Positions 12,780-25,889 of a DNA stretch of 64,000 nucleotides are shown here, piece by piece; positions within the stretch are counted from its first letter, which is position 1; every line of letters starts with the position of its first letter. A model generated the notes under the pieces. That model saw only the letters and a list, made by a program, of their open reading frames with translations. It did not search any database and had not been told where the DNA came from. Origin of the DNA: Zonotrichia leucophrys gambelii (lineage: Eukaryota; Chordata; Aves; Passeriformes; Passerellidae); contig NC_088178.1 of the NCBI RefSeq assembly GCF_028769735.1, positions 19,356,357 through 19,420,356 on the forward strand, written 5' to 3'. A program made the translations under genes and the position numbers.

Positions 12780-13530
12780 TCTATCGTGATCTTCTACAAC
12801 ATGAAACCAACAGTAAGTAAATGAACTCTAAGAGGTAATGAAACTACACTTGTTGATTAAAAAGTGCTTGAATTATACTGTTCCCCAGATCTGTGCAAAG
12901 AACCAGACCCTGTATCACACTTCTGCCTTAAAATAAAAGAATTATGTTAACACAGAGAACTATGTTAGCAAGAACTATGTTAACACAGACACACACCAAC
13001 TTTTCACACACACTTGCAAAACACCAATGAAATCCTGCAGAGATCACAAAACAACATGGAAAGGGACTTTTCTTATAGCCAAAGTGAAGGACCTGACTTA
13101 CAGAGGAAAGCATATGAACTGTGTTAGCTCCAGCCTCAAGCAGACAGTAGCAATCATTTGACCAATAGTGCAGAAGTGTTCAAAAGATTGAATGATACTA
13201 CATTGTGCTCAGAGCAGTTGAACTTAAACTGCAATCTTAAAATAATTTTTAAAATACCCATAGAATTTTACTCCAAAAAGAAGGAAAGCTACGAAACTCA
13301 AAACACTGTTTTATGATTTCAAAAAGCTAGAGCTTGTGCTAATCAATATATAGGATGGGAGACGGGTGTAGACAAGTAGATGGTGTGTGTACAAGTCGAG
13401 TTTCTAGTTCAAGAGTTAAGATTCATGACACAAGTTCCTCTGTATTTCAGTTCTTCTCATATTCCAGGAAATAAAATAGTTTCCAGTGTGCACATTGCAA
13501 TAATCAATTATTATGATTTATTATGATCTC
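12780..13530. other. Unannotated intronic sequence
   Basis: AT-rich DNA with a small internal repetition of AACTATGTTA-type words near 12945-12985. No gene or known repeat was recognised. Confidence 0.5.
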
Positions 13531-13534
13531 ATTG

Positions 13535-13588
13535 CATATATATATGTGTGTGTGTGTGTATACACACACATACACACACACATATATG
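13535..13588. repeat. Self-complementary (TG)n/(CA)n microsatellite
   Basis: CATATATATATG-(TG)n runs directly into TA-(CA)n-TATATG, so the two halves are nearly perfect reverse complements (about 26 bp each) and could form a long hairpin or Z-DNA. It abuts the CR1 remnant that follows. Confidence 0.9.
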
Positions 13589-13676
13589 GACTTGGAAGTG
13601 CTGGGTTAACAGTGGGACTTGATGATCTCAACCTAAATTATTCTACAATTTCCAACCTAAATTATTCTACAATTCC
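13589..13676 (+). mobile_element. CR1 LINE 3'-tail remnant with internal duplication
   Basis: The text GGGACTTGATGATCTCAACC followed by ATTATTCTACAATT matches an avian CR1 terminus. The 22-mer starting CAACCTAAATTATTC is present twice (13629-13650 and 13653-13674), so the very end of the element has been duplicated with a 24-bp period. Confidence 0.65.
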
Positions 13677-13679
13677 ATC

Positions 13680-16420
13680 ACCCTGCCTATATCTCTCTAG
13701 TACAAATGGAGAGTATAATGGTATAATTCTACCACAGGTACCAGTCCATTACAGTTCAAGCTAGAGCAAGTCAGTCCTTTAGCACCCTTTGGTTTTAGGA
13801 CTGCAGATCTACAGTACAATCTCTCATGTCCATCACACACACTACTACACAAAACACTGATACAATTACAACTACCACACCAGCTCAACAGCCTATATGC
13901 TAGCTGGACTATGGCTTTCAATTCTACAGAAGTTCTTGGGAAACAAAGCAAAAGGAAATTTATCTCCCAGCTTCCTTGAGACAACAGACTGTATGTCCCA
14001 AAGTAAAAAACATTTCTCCCCCACAATAAGAACAGAGAGACAGAATATATTTCAGGGTTTATTACTTAAGATGCCCCACAGAAGTCAGTGATGAATTTAG
14101 TACTGACTCCAGGACATCAGAATCTAATGCAAGACATTTTCATTTAATAAATTCTAATCAAGTACAAGATCAAAGTTCTGTCTACATACTTGGAATGCCT
14201 AATGTTGTGTTCACCACATCAGGCTACCTGACATTCAGGATGAAAACCAAGATAACCCTAAGGAAGTACTAGTCATTAACATTCCAAAAGACACAGCCAA
14301 GGATGCACTACTGAAGGATGTGTTTGAGTGGATAGTTTGAAAAAGCACTGAATTTCAGAGAACCCCCTCCCAGGAGGTGGAAGAAAAGGCCAAACACTGA
14401 GCAGCTCTAAATAACCAAAACATTATAGTAAGTGAGCACAGTGAATAGTCACATATCTATTTCCCACTGATTTCAATGGGATTCAGTGTACCATATCTGA
14501 TAAATTATACTGCACAGCTAGTAAAATACATACAAAAATCACATGAATATTAATGGCCATTTCTCTTTAACTCATAATGCTATAAATAGTATTTTGTATT
14601 TTATATTGATTTTAGAGCACTTATATTATGTCCCATCAGAATCAATGAGGAGTGAAAATACAATTACTGAAAATAATTTGCATTAAGATAAATATGATTG
14701 ACCTTTTAGCCTTTTTTTCATGTTTTCAACAAAACAGCTTGAGAACCAAATTTAAGTTGATAATTACATTTAAGAATAGCACAAAAGACTTGTGACATGC
14801 AGAAGCATAGGATGGACCCACAAACAAGGAGAAAATTGCTCAGGTGAATGACAAATACATGGAGAGTTCATCTCATGATTATTTTCTTACAATTTTCTTA
14901 TTTTCTTTCTGTCTCCTATCAAACTTTTAATCTAAATCAAACACTGAAATCATCAGTAATTTTCTTCCCAAAAACTGGAGTTTAGATTCTATAGCATATG
15001 CTTAATCTTCTAACACAACTCCCAACAATTATATCAAAATATCAAATAAATTAATTTCAGTCAAATTTAAGGGCATGAATAAAATAATAACGCTACTTAA
15101 TAAACATGTCTATGAAGATTCTGTAATTGCCAAGAAAAACAAAACACACCTGAGAATAATCATAAACAAAACCAAAGTTGCTAGCTTGTCTCATTCAGGG
15201 TGATAAGAAAAACAAGAAAAAGAATACTGACAGAAAGGTAAATTACAAATAGTAAAATATATCAACACACCATTTTGTAGTTCTGTCACAAACATACTAA
15301 TGTAAATGCTAAGTTTTTTCATGCAGGACATGAGCATATTAACTTCAGAACCAAAGACTCTCCCCCTTGTCTTCCAAAATATTAATACTGAACTAATATA
15401 AGTGTATTTTTTACTGCAAAGGAAACATTTTCCTTACAATTCTTAAAAACTTAATCATGTCTCTTCTACCTCCTGCGTTTTTAAAGCACACAAGTGCTAT
15501 GGGGTGTTTTTTACAAACTAATGAGATTAGAGACTTACGTTATCACTATCTACCAGTAAAAGTGAAAATGTGTCTCACTGGACTTCAGAGCAGAGGGTTT
15601 CAAGTATTATACATCTTAACAGTATATTTCATTTGAATGTACAGCAACAAACTGCACTGAGGTGAGAAAACAACACACAGGAAAAAGAACTTTAAAAAAA
15701 AATCACACTGAGATGATGTATGAAGTATAACTGGGAATTTTGAAAGTACTGTTCTCCAACACAGGATTTAACCTTTACTGAAAGAAGACCAAGGAGCAAG
15801 TTTCTCTGACTTTACAACAAACGTTACACTATGTTCCACTTTAGCACTGGTGTCTCAAAATTAATTTGAGGTAAACACAGCTGCAATGTAACTAAAAGCT
15901 GATTTATATTGTCATCATTTGGCTTCAAAGCGCAAACCGTTCCTTTCGTTAAACCAAATCCACCATAAATCGCAATTTCACTACAGGTGAATTACAAATC
16001 CCATGTGTACACCTCTCCATCCACTCACTCACTTTTACTGCAAATAAGAAGATGGACCATTCTCAAAGACAAATCTGGACTGGCACAACTGATGCATCTT
16101 TCCATAAGCCTTACTTATGAGAGAATATTGAATCTGGTGTACCCTTGCTCATATCTTCAAAAGTGGTGATTTCATAGACATCACTGGATTAAATACCAAA
16201 GAATGCATGCTACTTTCACAGTTAAATATGCTGTGTGAGGTAAAATAAAGATTAACATCACTGAATCATTCCACAAAAAAGTACAAGTCAGCTGCTTGGA
16301 AAATACAGGTTGTGATGCCCTGTGTATGGTTTTCCAAGGATTATGATGCTTCACCTGGTGCCAGACCTAAACAATTTAGTTATGCAACTTTGTAAAACAA
16401 TTGCTTAACTCAGAAGTGGA
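13680..16420. other. Unannotated intronic sequence
   Basis: AT-rich non-coding DNA. The longest frame is 109 codons on the minus strand at 13697-14026, with no domain. No RNA gene or repeat family was recognised. Confidence 0.5.
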
Positions 16421-16426
16421 AACATC

Positions 16427-16765
16427 TGTGGTGGGCTGACCCTGGCTGGACACCAAGTGCACATCAAAGTTGCTCCATCATTCCCGTCCTCAGCAGAACA
16501 GGGAAGAGAAAATAGAACAAAAGGCTCCTGGGCTGAGGTAAAGACAGGGAGAGATTGAGCACCAATTACCTTCTCGGGCAAAAAGGGCTTGACTTGGGGA
16601 AATTAGCTTAATTTGCTGTCAATCAAATCAGAGCAGGATAATGGGAAATAAAGCTAAATCTTAAAATACCCTCACTCATCCCTGCTTCCCAGGTTAACTT
16701 TATTCAGGATTTTCTCCATCTCCTCTTCCCCAGTGGCACAGGAACTGTAACACCTCATGATGTAG
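16427..16765. mobile_element. Avian LTR-like repeat fragment
   Basis: The block starts TGTGGTGGGCTGACCCTGGC and continues with words I associate with a common dispersed bird LTR: GGCTGGACACCAAGTGC, AGACAGGGAGAGAT, CACCAATTACC, GACTTGGGGAAATTA, CAATCAAATCAGAG and CAGGATTTTCTCC. It ends without a clear terminal repeat. There is no internal retroviral coding sequence nearby, so this is a solo or truncated copy. The family name and orientation were not determined. Confidence 0.6.
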
Positions 16766-16769
16766 AGCC

Positions 16770-17700
16770 TGAATTTTCTTGGCTGAGGGCATCTGCTCTG
16801 AAACCTGAGGCACATCCAGACACAGATAGATTCACTTGAAGGGCTGGGGTTTTAATCTAAAGATTCCAAAATAGGACTAGCTAGCCTGGTTCTATTTTAC
16901 ACTAAGAGCATTTCATACTTGTGAAATATTATATAGGAGTGTTCAAGTGGGCAGATATTGTGAAGTCAAAAAATGGCTTCAAACTAACCTCTTCCTGAGC
17001 CATTAGTACAGACAGCAGGAAACAGTAGAGAATTGAACCACTTTGTTCACCATTGCAAATGGTATTACCAAAAGGAGAGAATAAATTTAGAGATGGCATG
17101 GAGCAGCTCTAACTCTCAATAAGGAACAAAGTAACAGTCCAGTTCCAGAAATACTTTGCTACTTGAATTTCTCTTTCAGTCTCAGCTACAGGGCAAAACC
17201 CAAAGTAATTTACAATTTAGTAATATTTACAAACAGGATTTATATTTAAAATAGTAAATCTCAAAAAAAAAAAAAAGCATACGAAAGCGTACAAAGCACT
17301 GTAGTTCTGTACTCACAGTTTCTGTACCCATATCTCAAGTTTCAAGTCATGTGACAAATCCTTCAATCTCATCAGCTCAATGTTATTTTGTTCGTCTTCC
17401 TAGGCTTTTTAATACATTACAGAGCTTTTCTTCATTTCCTCTGATTTAGAACAACATATTTAAAAGGCCTTCAGGACTCACATTAACATCTAACCAGCAG
17501 CAAAATATGTCATTTTATTTTATGTCTCTTAGCTCACTGATTACAAAGTTCCATTAACTGAAAGACAGCACCAGTTCACAAAGATAACTCAAGAAAGCTC
17601 AGTGGTTTATGCAAGAAGTCCTGGCCTTTCAGGGAACTGCTGAGGCTTGAGCTGTGAGCTAGTCTTGAGAAGAAAACAAAGATTCAGTGTTGCTCATCCC
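16770..17700. other. Unannotated intronic sequence
   Basis: AT-rich DNA with an A13 run near 17262. No exon or repeat was recognised. Confidence 0.5.
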
Positions 17701-17707
17701 AGAACCA

Positions 17708-17990
17708 CACCACTGAATCATGTCCCTGAGCACCACATTCACCTGTGTTTTTGAACACTTCCAGGGATGATGACTCCATCTCTTCCCCAGGCAGTTTGTT
17801 CCAATGCTTGACCATCCTTTCAGGAGAAATTTATTACCTGGAAGAAGAGACCGACTGTCACCTGTCTACAACCTTCTTTCAGAAGCAGTAGCGTCCACTG
17901 AGCCTGCTTTTCTCCAGAATTAACAACTCAGCTCCTTCAGCCGCCATAGACTGCAGCCTCACACTCTTTTTCCTAATCTGTAAGAACCTG
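17708..17990 (-). mobile_element. CR1 LINE 3' fragment, minus orientation
   Basis: On the plus strand the words CCTGAGCACCACATTCACC, CCAGGGATGATGACTCCA, TTGTTCCAATGCTTGACCA, GGAAGAAGAGACCGAC and CAACCTTCTTTCAG follow one another in the order of the reverse complement of an avian CR1 3' region. The terminal octamer repeats are missing, so the 3' end has eroded. The right border is approximate. Confidence 0.85.
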
Positions 17991-17999
17991 ACAGAGTCG

Positions 18000-20900
18000 G
18001 CCTGACCCTTGCCCTTCCTGTCTTCAGATTTTATTGATCTATAGACTGCAACAGTTCACAGCAGAATCAGAAAATGCCTTTGTACCAGCACAGGAGAGGT
18101 GATCAGCAGCTGATGCTCAACATCCTGCAGTCTGCACCCAGCAGCCTCTGCTAATAACAATTGATTGGGCTGCAGACCTGGGCACTAATCCTGCTTCCAC
18201 TGATTTCCAGGGGAGAATTCCACAGAGGTTTAGGAGAAGCAAGGCTGGGTTCTTTGAATGATGATATTCCATTCATAGCATTTCCTGACCTTGTGTGTCT
18301 CTCACCAGCTCTGCAAAGAGCATGGAGGAATGGCCCCAGTTACCCAGGGTTAGGCTTTTGTTCTCCCAAGAAATACAAAGGGGAAAAAGTTACAAGAACG
18401 TCTGTCAAAATAAGAGTGTTAGGAGATACACAACAAGAAGTGATGGATTATAATAAAGAAAAAAAAAAGTTATCTGAGTCTGCTTTGCCTGACAGTCTCA
18501 ACATCACTTGATGGATGATTTGCCAGGGTTCACCATTTGTGAGTCATGTATCCACCTTAAGCTGTAACACTGTGGAACACTGTGTATCTCAGTGTCTAAT
18601 CAGAATGGCCTGGTCTGAACAATCTCACTCTGAAAAGGGTGTACAGCAGCTTTTATTGCAGGTTTGTTATCCATGATAACATGATTCACTACTTGCAGTT
18701 CTCTTCTCAAACTTTCCTAGTTTAAATGAGAAGAATAGAACTGTGTTATCTTTATTTTCACCCTTTGGAAGGGAAGAGAAAAATATTTATTCCTAATCCA
18801 TAGAAAGCAAAGAAAACTGAGGTCATTTAATCTTTAGCTGCATAATGTTAAGCCTGAAAGAAGACCTCAATTTTTTTCAAAGGTCATACTTTATAAATTC
18901 TGTATTTCTGTACCCAGTTGCTCATATCTCACTACTGCTACACATAAAATAATTGAAACCTTTTGTATCTGCACTCTTGTATTTATAATTTCTGTATCTG
19001 CTCTGCAGACTTTGCAAATTTTAGGTAAAGAAAACTGAGGGCTATCTAAAGACCAAGCATACAGTGGATGCCCTTACTGTCTAAGCAATTTAAAGAGACC
19101 CACTGTTTCAATTTACTAGATCAGACACAGTCACAACCCAAGTGATTCTGCCACAACTCAGTGCCCAAGGAAACTCTGGATCAGCATTCCTGGACAGGTT
19201 AAGGAGTCAGCTGGCAGCTTAAACACTACTTCTATTTTTGTGCTTAAAGATGGTCTTAGCAGGTAAATGGCAGGATTCTTTCCTCCTCTTCCCAAACTAC
19301 TCTTGTTTCATAGTGTGACAGACTTCATACTCCAAAACTATCAGTCAATTATTGACTACATTTATATTCAGATATCTTTTAAATCATCCTATTCGTTGGT
19401 CATCTTCTGGAGCCAGGAAAGGATTTTATTTTTGCTTTAAACTAAAATGAGATGGAACTATTTGAATATGCAAAAAGAAGTCTGAAATGTGTTATCATGA
19501 TTCTTCCCCCCATCAATGAAATTCACATATTTTATTTTTAAATGTAATATATTTTTGATAAAATGTCATATAATAAATACCAAATGCATGATACAGTAGC
19601 ATATAAAATACACACCAAATATTTCAAAGCATAATAAATTAATGTAAACTAAGTAGTTGGTGCCAGTATGATGAATAGACTGTTTCCCTAAGGACCTGAG
19701 GGTGCCTATTTTATGCTGCTCAATGCCTGTGTGTGCATGCCCCATTGAAGTTTATTAGAGCTCCAAACACTGATGTGCAACCCTGCTGTGCACATCAACT
19801 CTTATGCCTAAAGAGTTAACCAGCCCTAAGACACCAGAGCTGCTGCCAAGTGGAACACCAAGTGGATGTGGCTCAATATGCTCTAAAAATCCAGGCATTA
19901 CTCTAAGTGCCCGAGTACTAATTCAGAATGACATGTCAGTGTGTCAGACACAGCTGATGACATTTTGATGGAAGCTGAAAGCCAGAACCTGAAGTGTGAT
20001 CTACAAAAGCCTCCTTCAGCCACCACCCAAATCTGCATTTAAGGAGCTGCTCTTTCTGTGTGTCTGACAGGTAAATCTGGCAACCTCACAGGACATCCAA
20101 CACTGCCACCTATGATGAAGTTGGAGGAGTTGCACAGCTCCATAAAACAGATCAGAAAGTTCCTTAGAAATCTCCAAAGAGTTATGAGCTCCAACTCAAA
20201 AGATGTGCTTTAACAGCTCCTGGAGAAGGAACTCAAATGCTCTACACACCATTTCCAAGATCTGCAACTGAAACCCACAATTTGTGCTCTCTTTTTGTTA
20301 CCTGTTACCTGGACTTAACCATCCCCCACCATGGCTCTGTAAAAGCAGAAGGGCTGGACTGAAAGCACACTTTTGTGTTTTTTCTGATGGATGGCTCTGC
20401 ACAGCAGAGCAGGTATCTCAAATCCATATCAGGTGCATCACTCTCCCAGTCCATTGTATACAACTTCAGTGCCACATAGAATGAGTCTGAAATTTAACCT
20501 CCAAGCCATGCATGACAGTCAGGTATCCCAAAGTGATTGCTTGTGTGCCTGTCCCAGGGCTGAATCCTCTCAGTTTTGAATACTCCAGAGCTTTCCAAAC
20601 TCAAAAATTAAATTCCTCTTTGGGCACTCAAAATCACAACTGTGGTTTGAACTTCTTCGTTCCACTATCTTCCTATGTCATAAGGAATTAATACTCCTGT
20701 GCAGAAGTCTCCATGGAATGCTTCTAATGGCACTTGGAGATCCTCAGAAGCAAGGTGCTATACAAGCAGAAAGCATTATTATTTAATGATTTGAGAGAAA
20801 GAATCTCTTGTTTCAGAAAAATGGGAAGGTTATAGGTCCATAAATTGCACAAACAGCCACTTAAAATATACTTGAAGGAGTACATAAAATAATTGCATTT

Positions 20901-23900
20901 GTTGGGGGCTTCTTTTCCTATTACTAAAAAAAAATACAGCCTGATTAGAAAAGTACAGTTTAGGCACCTATCACACTCAAAAGCTTCTCTGCAGTATAGT
21001 TTGCCTACTGCTTCAACATACAACCTGTATCACTTCATTGATGAATATTTGCACAAATTGCACTGGTTAGCTATTATCATATAATTATTTAAAAATTCCT
21101 CTTCACAAATTTTAACAAGAACAATATTAATTAAGTGGTATAGACATTCACAGTGAAACACAAAGCTCTGATGCCTATAGCACAATATTATGGCTCCTTA
21201 CAACCAGTTTTGTACCCTTTTAGGGCTAAAATGTTAATGTCAATCTTTCACAATAAATTTAACTTTGCTTCCCAGCTTGACCCTCTTTTTCATACAGTTT
21301 TGTTTCAAGTGTTGTCAAGTCTAATGTAGATAAGTCTGGATTTTTAACTAGGAAATGTAGGTTTACAAAATTATCCTCTGTCCTCCCTTCAGTGAGCTGT
21401 CACCCTGTGCATATCTTACTTTCATGAATTTAATATTTTGAACACTGCCAACTTTGTCTTCATATTTCACAATATTTCATAAACATAAAGCAAATATGAT
21501 GCTGCTAAGTAATAGCTTGAAATACAATCTTCTTATAGAAATATGTATGTCTAAACCAGCTTCCCATTTTATTGATTGCTCTGTGCAAAAACATGAAAGC
21601 ATAAATACTAGGAGTTGATTCGTTTTAATTTCTTTGCACTTAGCCATGGCCTCAGTCTAAAGAAGGATCTAACCAGTCTGACAGTTAAAGATTAACAGTC
21701 CTGCCAGACCAACAGGCTTGACAAAGGAGCTTAACTTAATCCTTAAGGCAGTATAAGATGTCTTATGTGTATTACTGCATAGGAGCACAACTTTAATAAA
21801 CACAGTGTAATGTAATTTTCAGTAGTTTTACTAATGTCAAGTATGGGATATGAAGCAAAAAATAATTTGACAGATCTATTTGTTTTCCAAGGGTAACTAT
21901 TTTTTAGAGATTAATTCTGTTTTGAATTTCAGTCTCAGTGCTTTGCAAGGACTGGTATACAAAAAAGCATTTAAAAAAAAAAGAGAGAAAAAGAGACAAG
22001 CAGATGCAACCTCATCATTCACAATCATGAGGGACTCAATTTCAGCTAAACTGGCTTACACACTGGTCTGTTTCAGCTCGTTTTACCTTTGATCTCAGTC
22101 ACAAGGTTTTCATTCACTTGCTGTGAACAATGCATTCAATTTTAGGAAGTTTTGAGAACTTAAATAACTATTAGGTCCTTGGACTTAGTATAACATGGAT
22201 GAGATCACCTCTTGCACCTTCAAAAAGAATTAATCTTCTTTTTTTATTTGCTACAGACTGTGAAAATTAACCAACATACCTGAAAGTTCAAATGTTAGGA
22301 CATCAATTTTCATGTTAAAACGATTTTTTTTCACATTATGCACTACAAATATGCTATGTCATCTTCATAACATGCTGAAAAATATACCTAGAAAGTGGCA
22401 TGATTAAAAAATACCATTTCTGAGAGCTATTAATAAAGGTGATGCATCATATCATCAATCAATTTATTCTATATGAGTCTGTCTGAGAGCAGTGATAGAA
22501 GCACAGTGGCTCAGTCTCTGTTAGCACACACTCTAATTCCAGATGCTCCCAGGGCAGCCGCCTCACTCTGCTCCTTAGCAATACAAAACCTCAAAGACAG
22601 GTCTGCAGGTCCTGTGGGGTGCCTCAAATCTCAGTTTGATCTGAAGATACATGCTCTCACAGTTTACATGATGTCTGGGTATGGGATCTATCGCTCTTCC
22701 ATCCTGGCAGCACTGGCAGCACTGACAGACTGACACCACCCACGCCTTGTCCTGCAGCCCAGGATGCTGCACACCCTCACGAGAGCAGGAGCATGATCCC
22801 TACACTTACAGGTGGGTAACAAGCTGTGCCAGTTTCAGATCAGCACAGCTGGGAGTAAAAGGTGATTCTAAAGCCTCATTTCACTTTCCATCTCAAAATG
22901 TCCACAGGCATAATTAAAGATCCCTGAAAGCTTTTTTGTATTACATAAACTGCTACAGATCAAAAGGGTTCACTGTGCTGGAAGAAATCAGACACATTAA
23001 TAGCAAAGATACCCTCCTGGCCCTGATATCCCTCCTCCACATGTACCAGCTGCACAAAGTACCTCAATTATGCCCTTAAACCATCAGGGACACATCAACA
23101 CTACCCCTGAGAAGGAATATTCAGCATATCTGTAACTAGGTTCATTGCTTCTTTGCACTGCTACTGAGACATAAAGCAGATACAGCAAAAGTGGAAAATG
23201 CAGCTCTAGTTTTGATTCTACTTGTAAAAACCAGAGCTTTTGGCTATTCATAAAAATTAAATCAAAATTAAATCCATTAATATGATAATTACACATGGAA
23301 AGAGTAACATTAAGGCTCAAAGGCCTTAAAAAACCAGTCTCTTGTTAGTGAAGATGTTACTAAATATCCTATCAGCAACAATTCTTCACTGACCAAAATA
23401 AGGATACAGTTGTCAATATTTTCAAAGCAATATATACATGGTTAGAATATCAGAAAAGACAAATGAAAATACAAACATTTCAAATTAAATAACCTGTGCA
23501 TACAGAAATAGCCATGTTACAAGCAAGAAAAACCACATAGCTTCATGCTCAAACATGATTTTGTAAAGCAAAGAAATTAAAATCTTTTCTTCAGTGAGTA
23601 TCTACCCAGTGAAAACAGCAGATTTTGTTCTAAGTGGTGACTCAGATGCTCTGTGAACCAAATTTAGTGTCTCATTTCAAACTTTGAAAACCTGATCCAC
23701 AACATCATCTATCATATTAGGCTGCAGTACAAGAAAATAATTATGAAAAATAGTCTTTTTTTGTTAAGTGTACTAAACATGTGGCAAACTAATGACCAGA
23801 ATTTAAGTGAAAAGAGTACTCTCAGTTATATTCTCCAGTCATACAAGGCAAAAAATTCCTGGCAGTGTGGCAGAGGCTGAAAATGCTCCTCTGGAGCAGA

Positions 23901-25590
23901 GTTAGGAAGCAATCAGGACATGGACCAGGAGCTTTTTTCTGGGAGATGCAGGGAAATACTGACCATGCTCCACACAGCCAAGCACACTCCAGCAGTGCCC
24001 AGGAGTCGAGCGCAGCACTCACAGAAGCTCCATGTGAAAGCCACAAAGCCACACCAGTGTGCTGAGTCCAGGACAATAAACCCGGTCTTTCGGTCAAGCT
24101 TATTAGTTCTGGCTTAGCAACAGGCAAACTGCAGTGGCTCTGCTGCCAGAGCAGAGCCCGTGCATCTCCAAGCAGCTCAAAGGGAGGGCAGAGTGTGCTC
24201 CTGTCTGCTGGCAAAATCCCATCCTGACATATGCTTAGACATCATGTCAGCTGGCACCGGGCAAGCCCTCACTGAAGGGCTGGGTATTATGTACAGTCCC
24301 ATTCATGGCCGAGGGAGTTCTCAGGGATAATGTGAGCAATATTATAACAAAGTGTCTCATTCTTCCTCAGGCTCATGAATCACTATTAAAAACAGAAAGA
24401 AATCTGGAGCGGTGTTACAAAGAGAATACGTAAGGAGGTGAAAAAATGGAAATAGCAGTGACTTTGTTACAGGCATTTTGTTTGTAAAATGTATTTAAGA
24501 TAGTTAGCAATAACATCAACAATGACCAATTTATGGAATATAAACTCTAAGAAAGAAATTACCTAAATATAACATTTAGTGTTTTATCATGTTTTTTTTT
24601 TTAAACAGGAGTTCACCTGCAATTATCCAGACACAGGCAGATGAGCTGAGCAAGGACAGGCAGTGCTAACTCTGCAATGCTTCAGCAGCTGCATTCAGAA
24701 CACTGGCTGTATTTTGAGGTTTTATGTTTCTATTTTAGAGACAACCAATACGCTGAGATGTGTAAAACTAACCCTTTTGCAGTAGCATTAGGACTAAAAC
24801 GGACAGCAATCAAATTTAGGAGCACATGTGACATTATTTTAATCTCCATGGATGAAATGAGGCCAAGTGTCAGAAGGACTGACCCAAAGATGTCACACTG
24901 AAAGCTCTAAGAAAGCAACGAAGGGACAGGACAGGTTGTGCAACAGCACATACTCCCTGTGAGCCTCTGAGCTCTGCACTGACTGAGGATAAAGCTGGGA
25001 AAGCACTGCTTCCATGTATTTGGGCAAAAGCTTTCTCATAAGGACCATGGACAAGTCTTGGAAACCACGTTTTCTCAACATGCCTTTGCTGTGGCTAAAG
25101 GTTCGGTCTCTTCAAATACAACGTGTACATAATTTGATATTTGTTAGAACACCAAATGCAATTTCAGTCCTTGGCACCGCACTTGAGAACTGCCCAGATG
25201 TGTTGTTGGTGTGTCCTTACCACTATTCCCCAGGCACTCCATGTAGCTTCCGCCTATCTTGACCTCCAAATGCTACAGAAAGCACAGAGCAGAGCCAGCC
25301 CAGCTCCAGAGGAAATGTGGCTGCCAAAGACCAGGATTTACTCACTCAGATACAGCGTGACTATTCTGCTTTCAAGCTAACAAGGCTGTCTCAAACTACA
25401 CCAGGCAGACTCACTGACCCAGCCTCTGCCAGCCTTGGAATCTCTGCATCACTTCATCAGCCCACAGCCACATGCTACCTTCCGTCTGCTGTGTCAGCTG
25501 TGGTTGTTTAAAATATACTCTTAGATTATTACATCCCTCCCTTTATTACATTTGGTGTGTACTATGCATGAAATATAATAGAGCTGAAGC
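18000..25590. other. Unannotated intronic sequence
   Basis: A long AT-rich tract. The largest frames are 116 codons (plus, 18161-18511) and 130 codons (minus, 23822-24214). Both are isolated, overlap frames on the other strand and show no domain. GC-richer patches occur at about 22540-22800 and 23860-24200. No RNA gene or known repeat was recognised. Confidence 0.5.
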
Positions 25591-25600
25591 AGAAAACATT

Positions 25601-25880
25601 GTATCGTATGACAAGAGGGATTGAACTGAAAGAGAATAGGCATTGTCTGGATATTAGGAGAAACTTCTTCACTGTAAGTGTGGTGAGGCCCTGGCACAGG
25701 CTGCCCAGAGAAGCTGTGGTTACCCCATCCCTGGAAGTGTTCAAAGCCAGGTGCTACAAGGCTTGGAACAACCTGGTCTAGTGGGAAGTGTCCCTGCCCA
25801 TTGTGGGGCGAGGACTGAAACAAAATAATCTCTCAAGTCCCTTCCAAGCCAAACCATGGCAGGGTTCTAGGATTCTGTAG
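25601..25880 (+). mobile_element. CR1 LINE 3' end, plus orientation
   Basis: A nearly complete CR1 3' end: GACAAGAGGGATTGAACTGA, TGGATATTAGGAGAAACTTC, GGCACAGGCTGCCCAGAGAA, CCCATCCCTGGAAGTGTTC, AACCTGGTCTAGTGGGAAG, GTCCCTGCCCATTG and CAAGTCCCTTCCAAGCC, ending in TTCTAGGATTCTGTAG, the characteristic CR1 terminus. Small ORFs here are fragments of this element. It is 5'-truncated, as most CR1 copies are. Confidence 0.92.
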
Positions 25881-25889
25881 TTATGTGCT

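Noticed and set aside
25521..25823. Minus-strand 100-codon frame and nearby plus-strand frame
   Set aside because: Both lie in the CR1 LINE 3' end, a region that does not encode protein in CR1.
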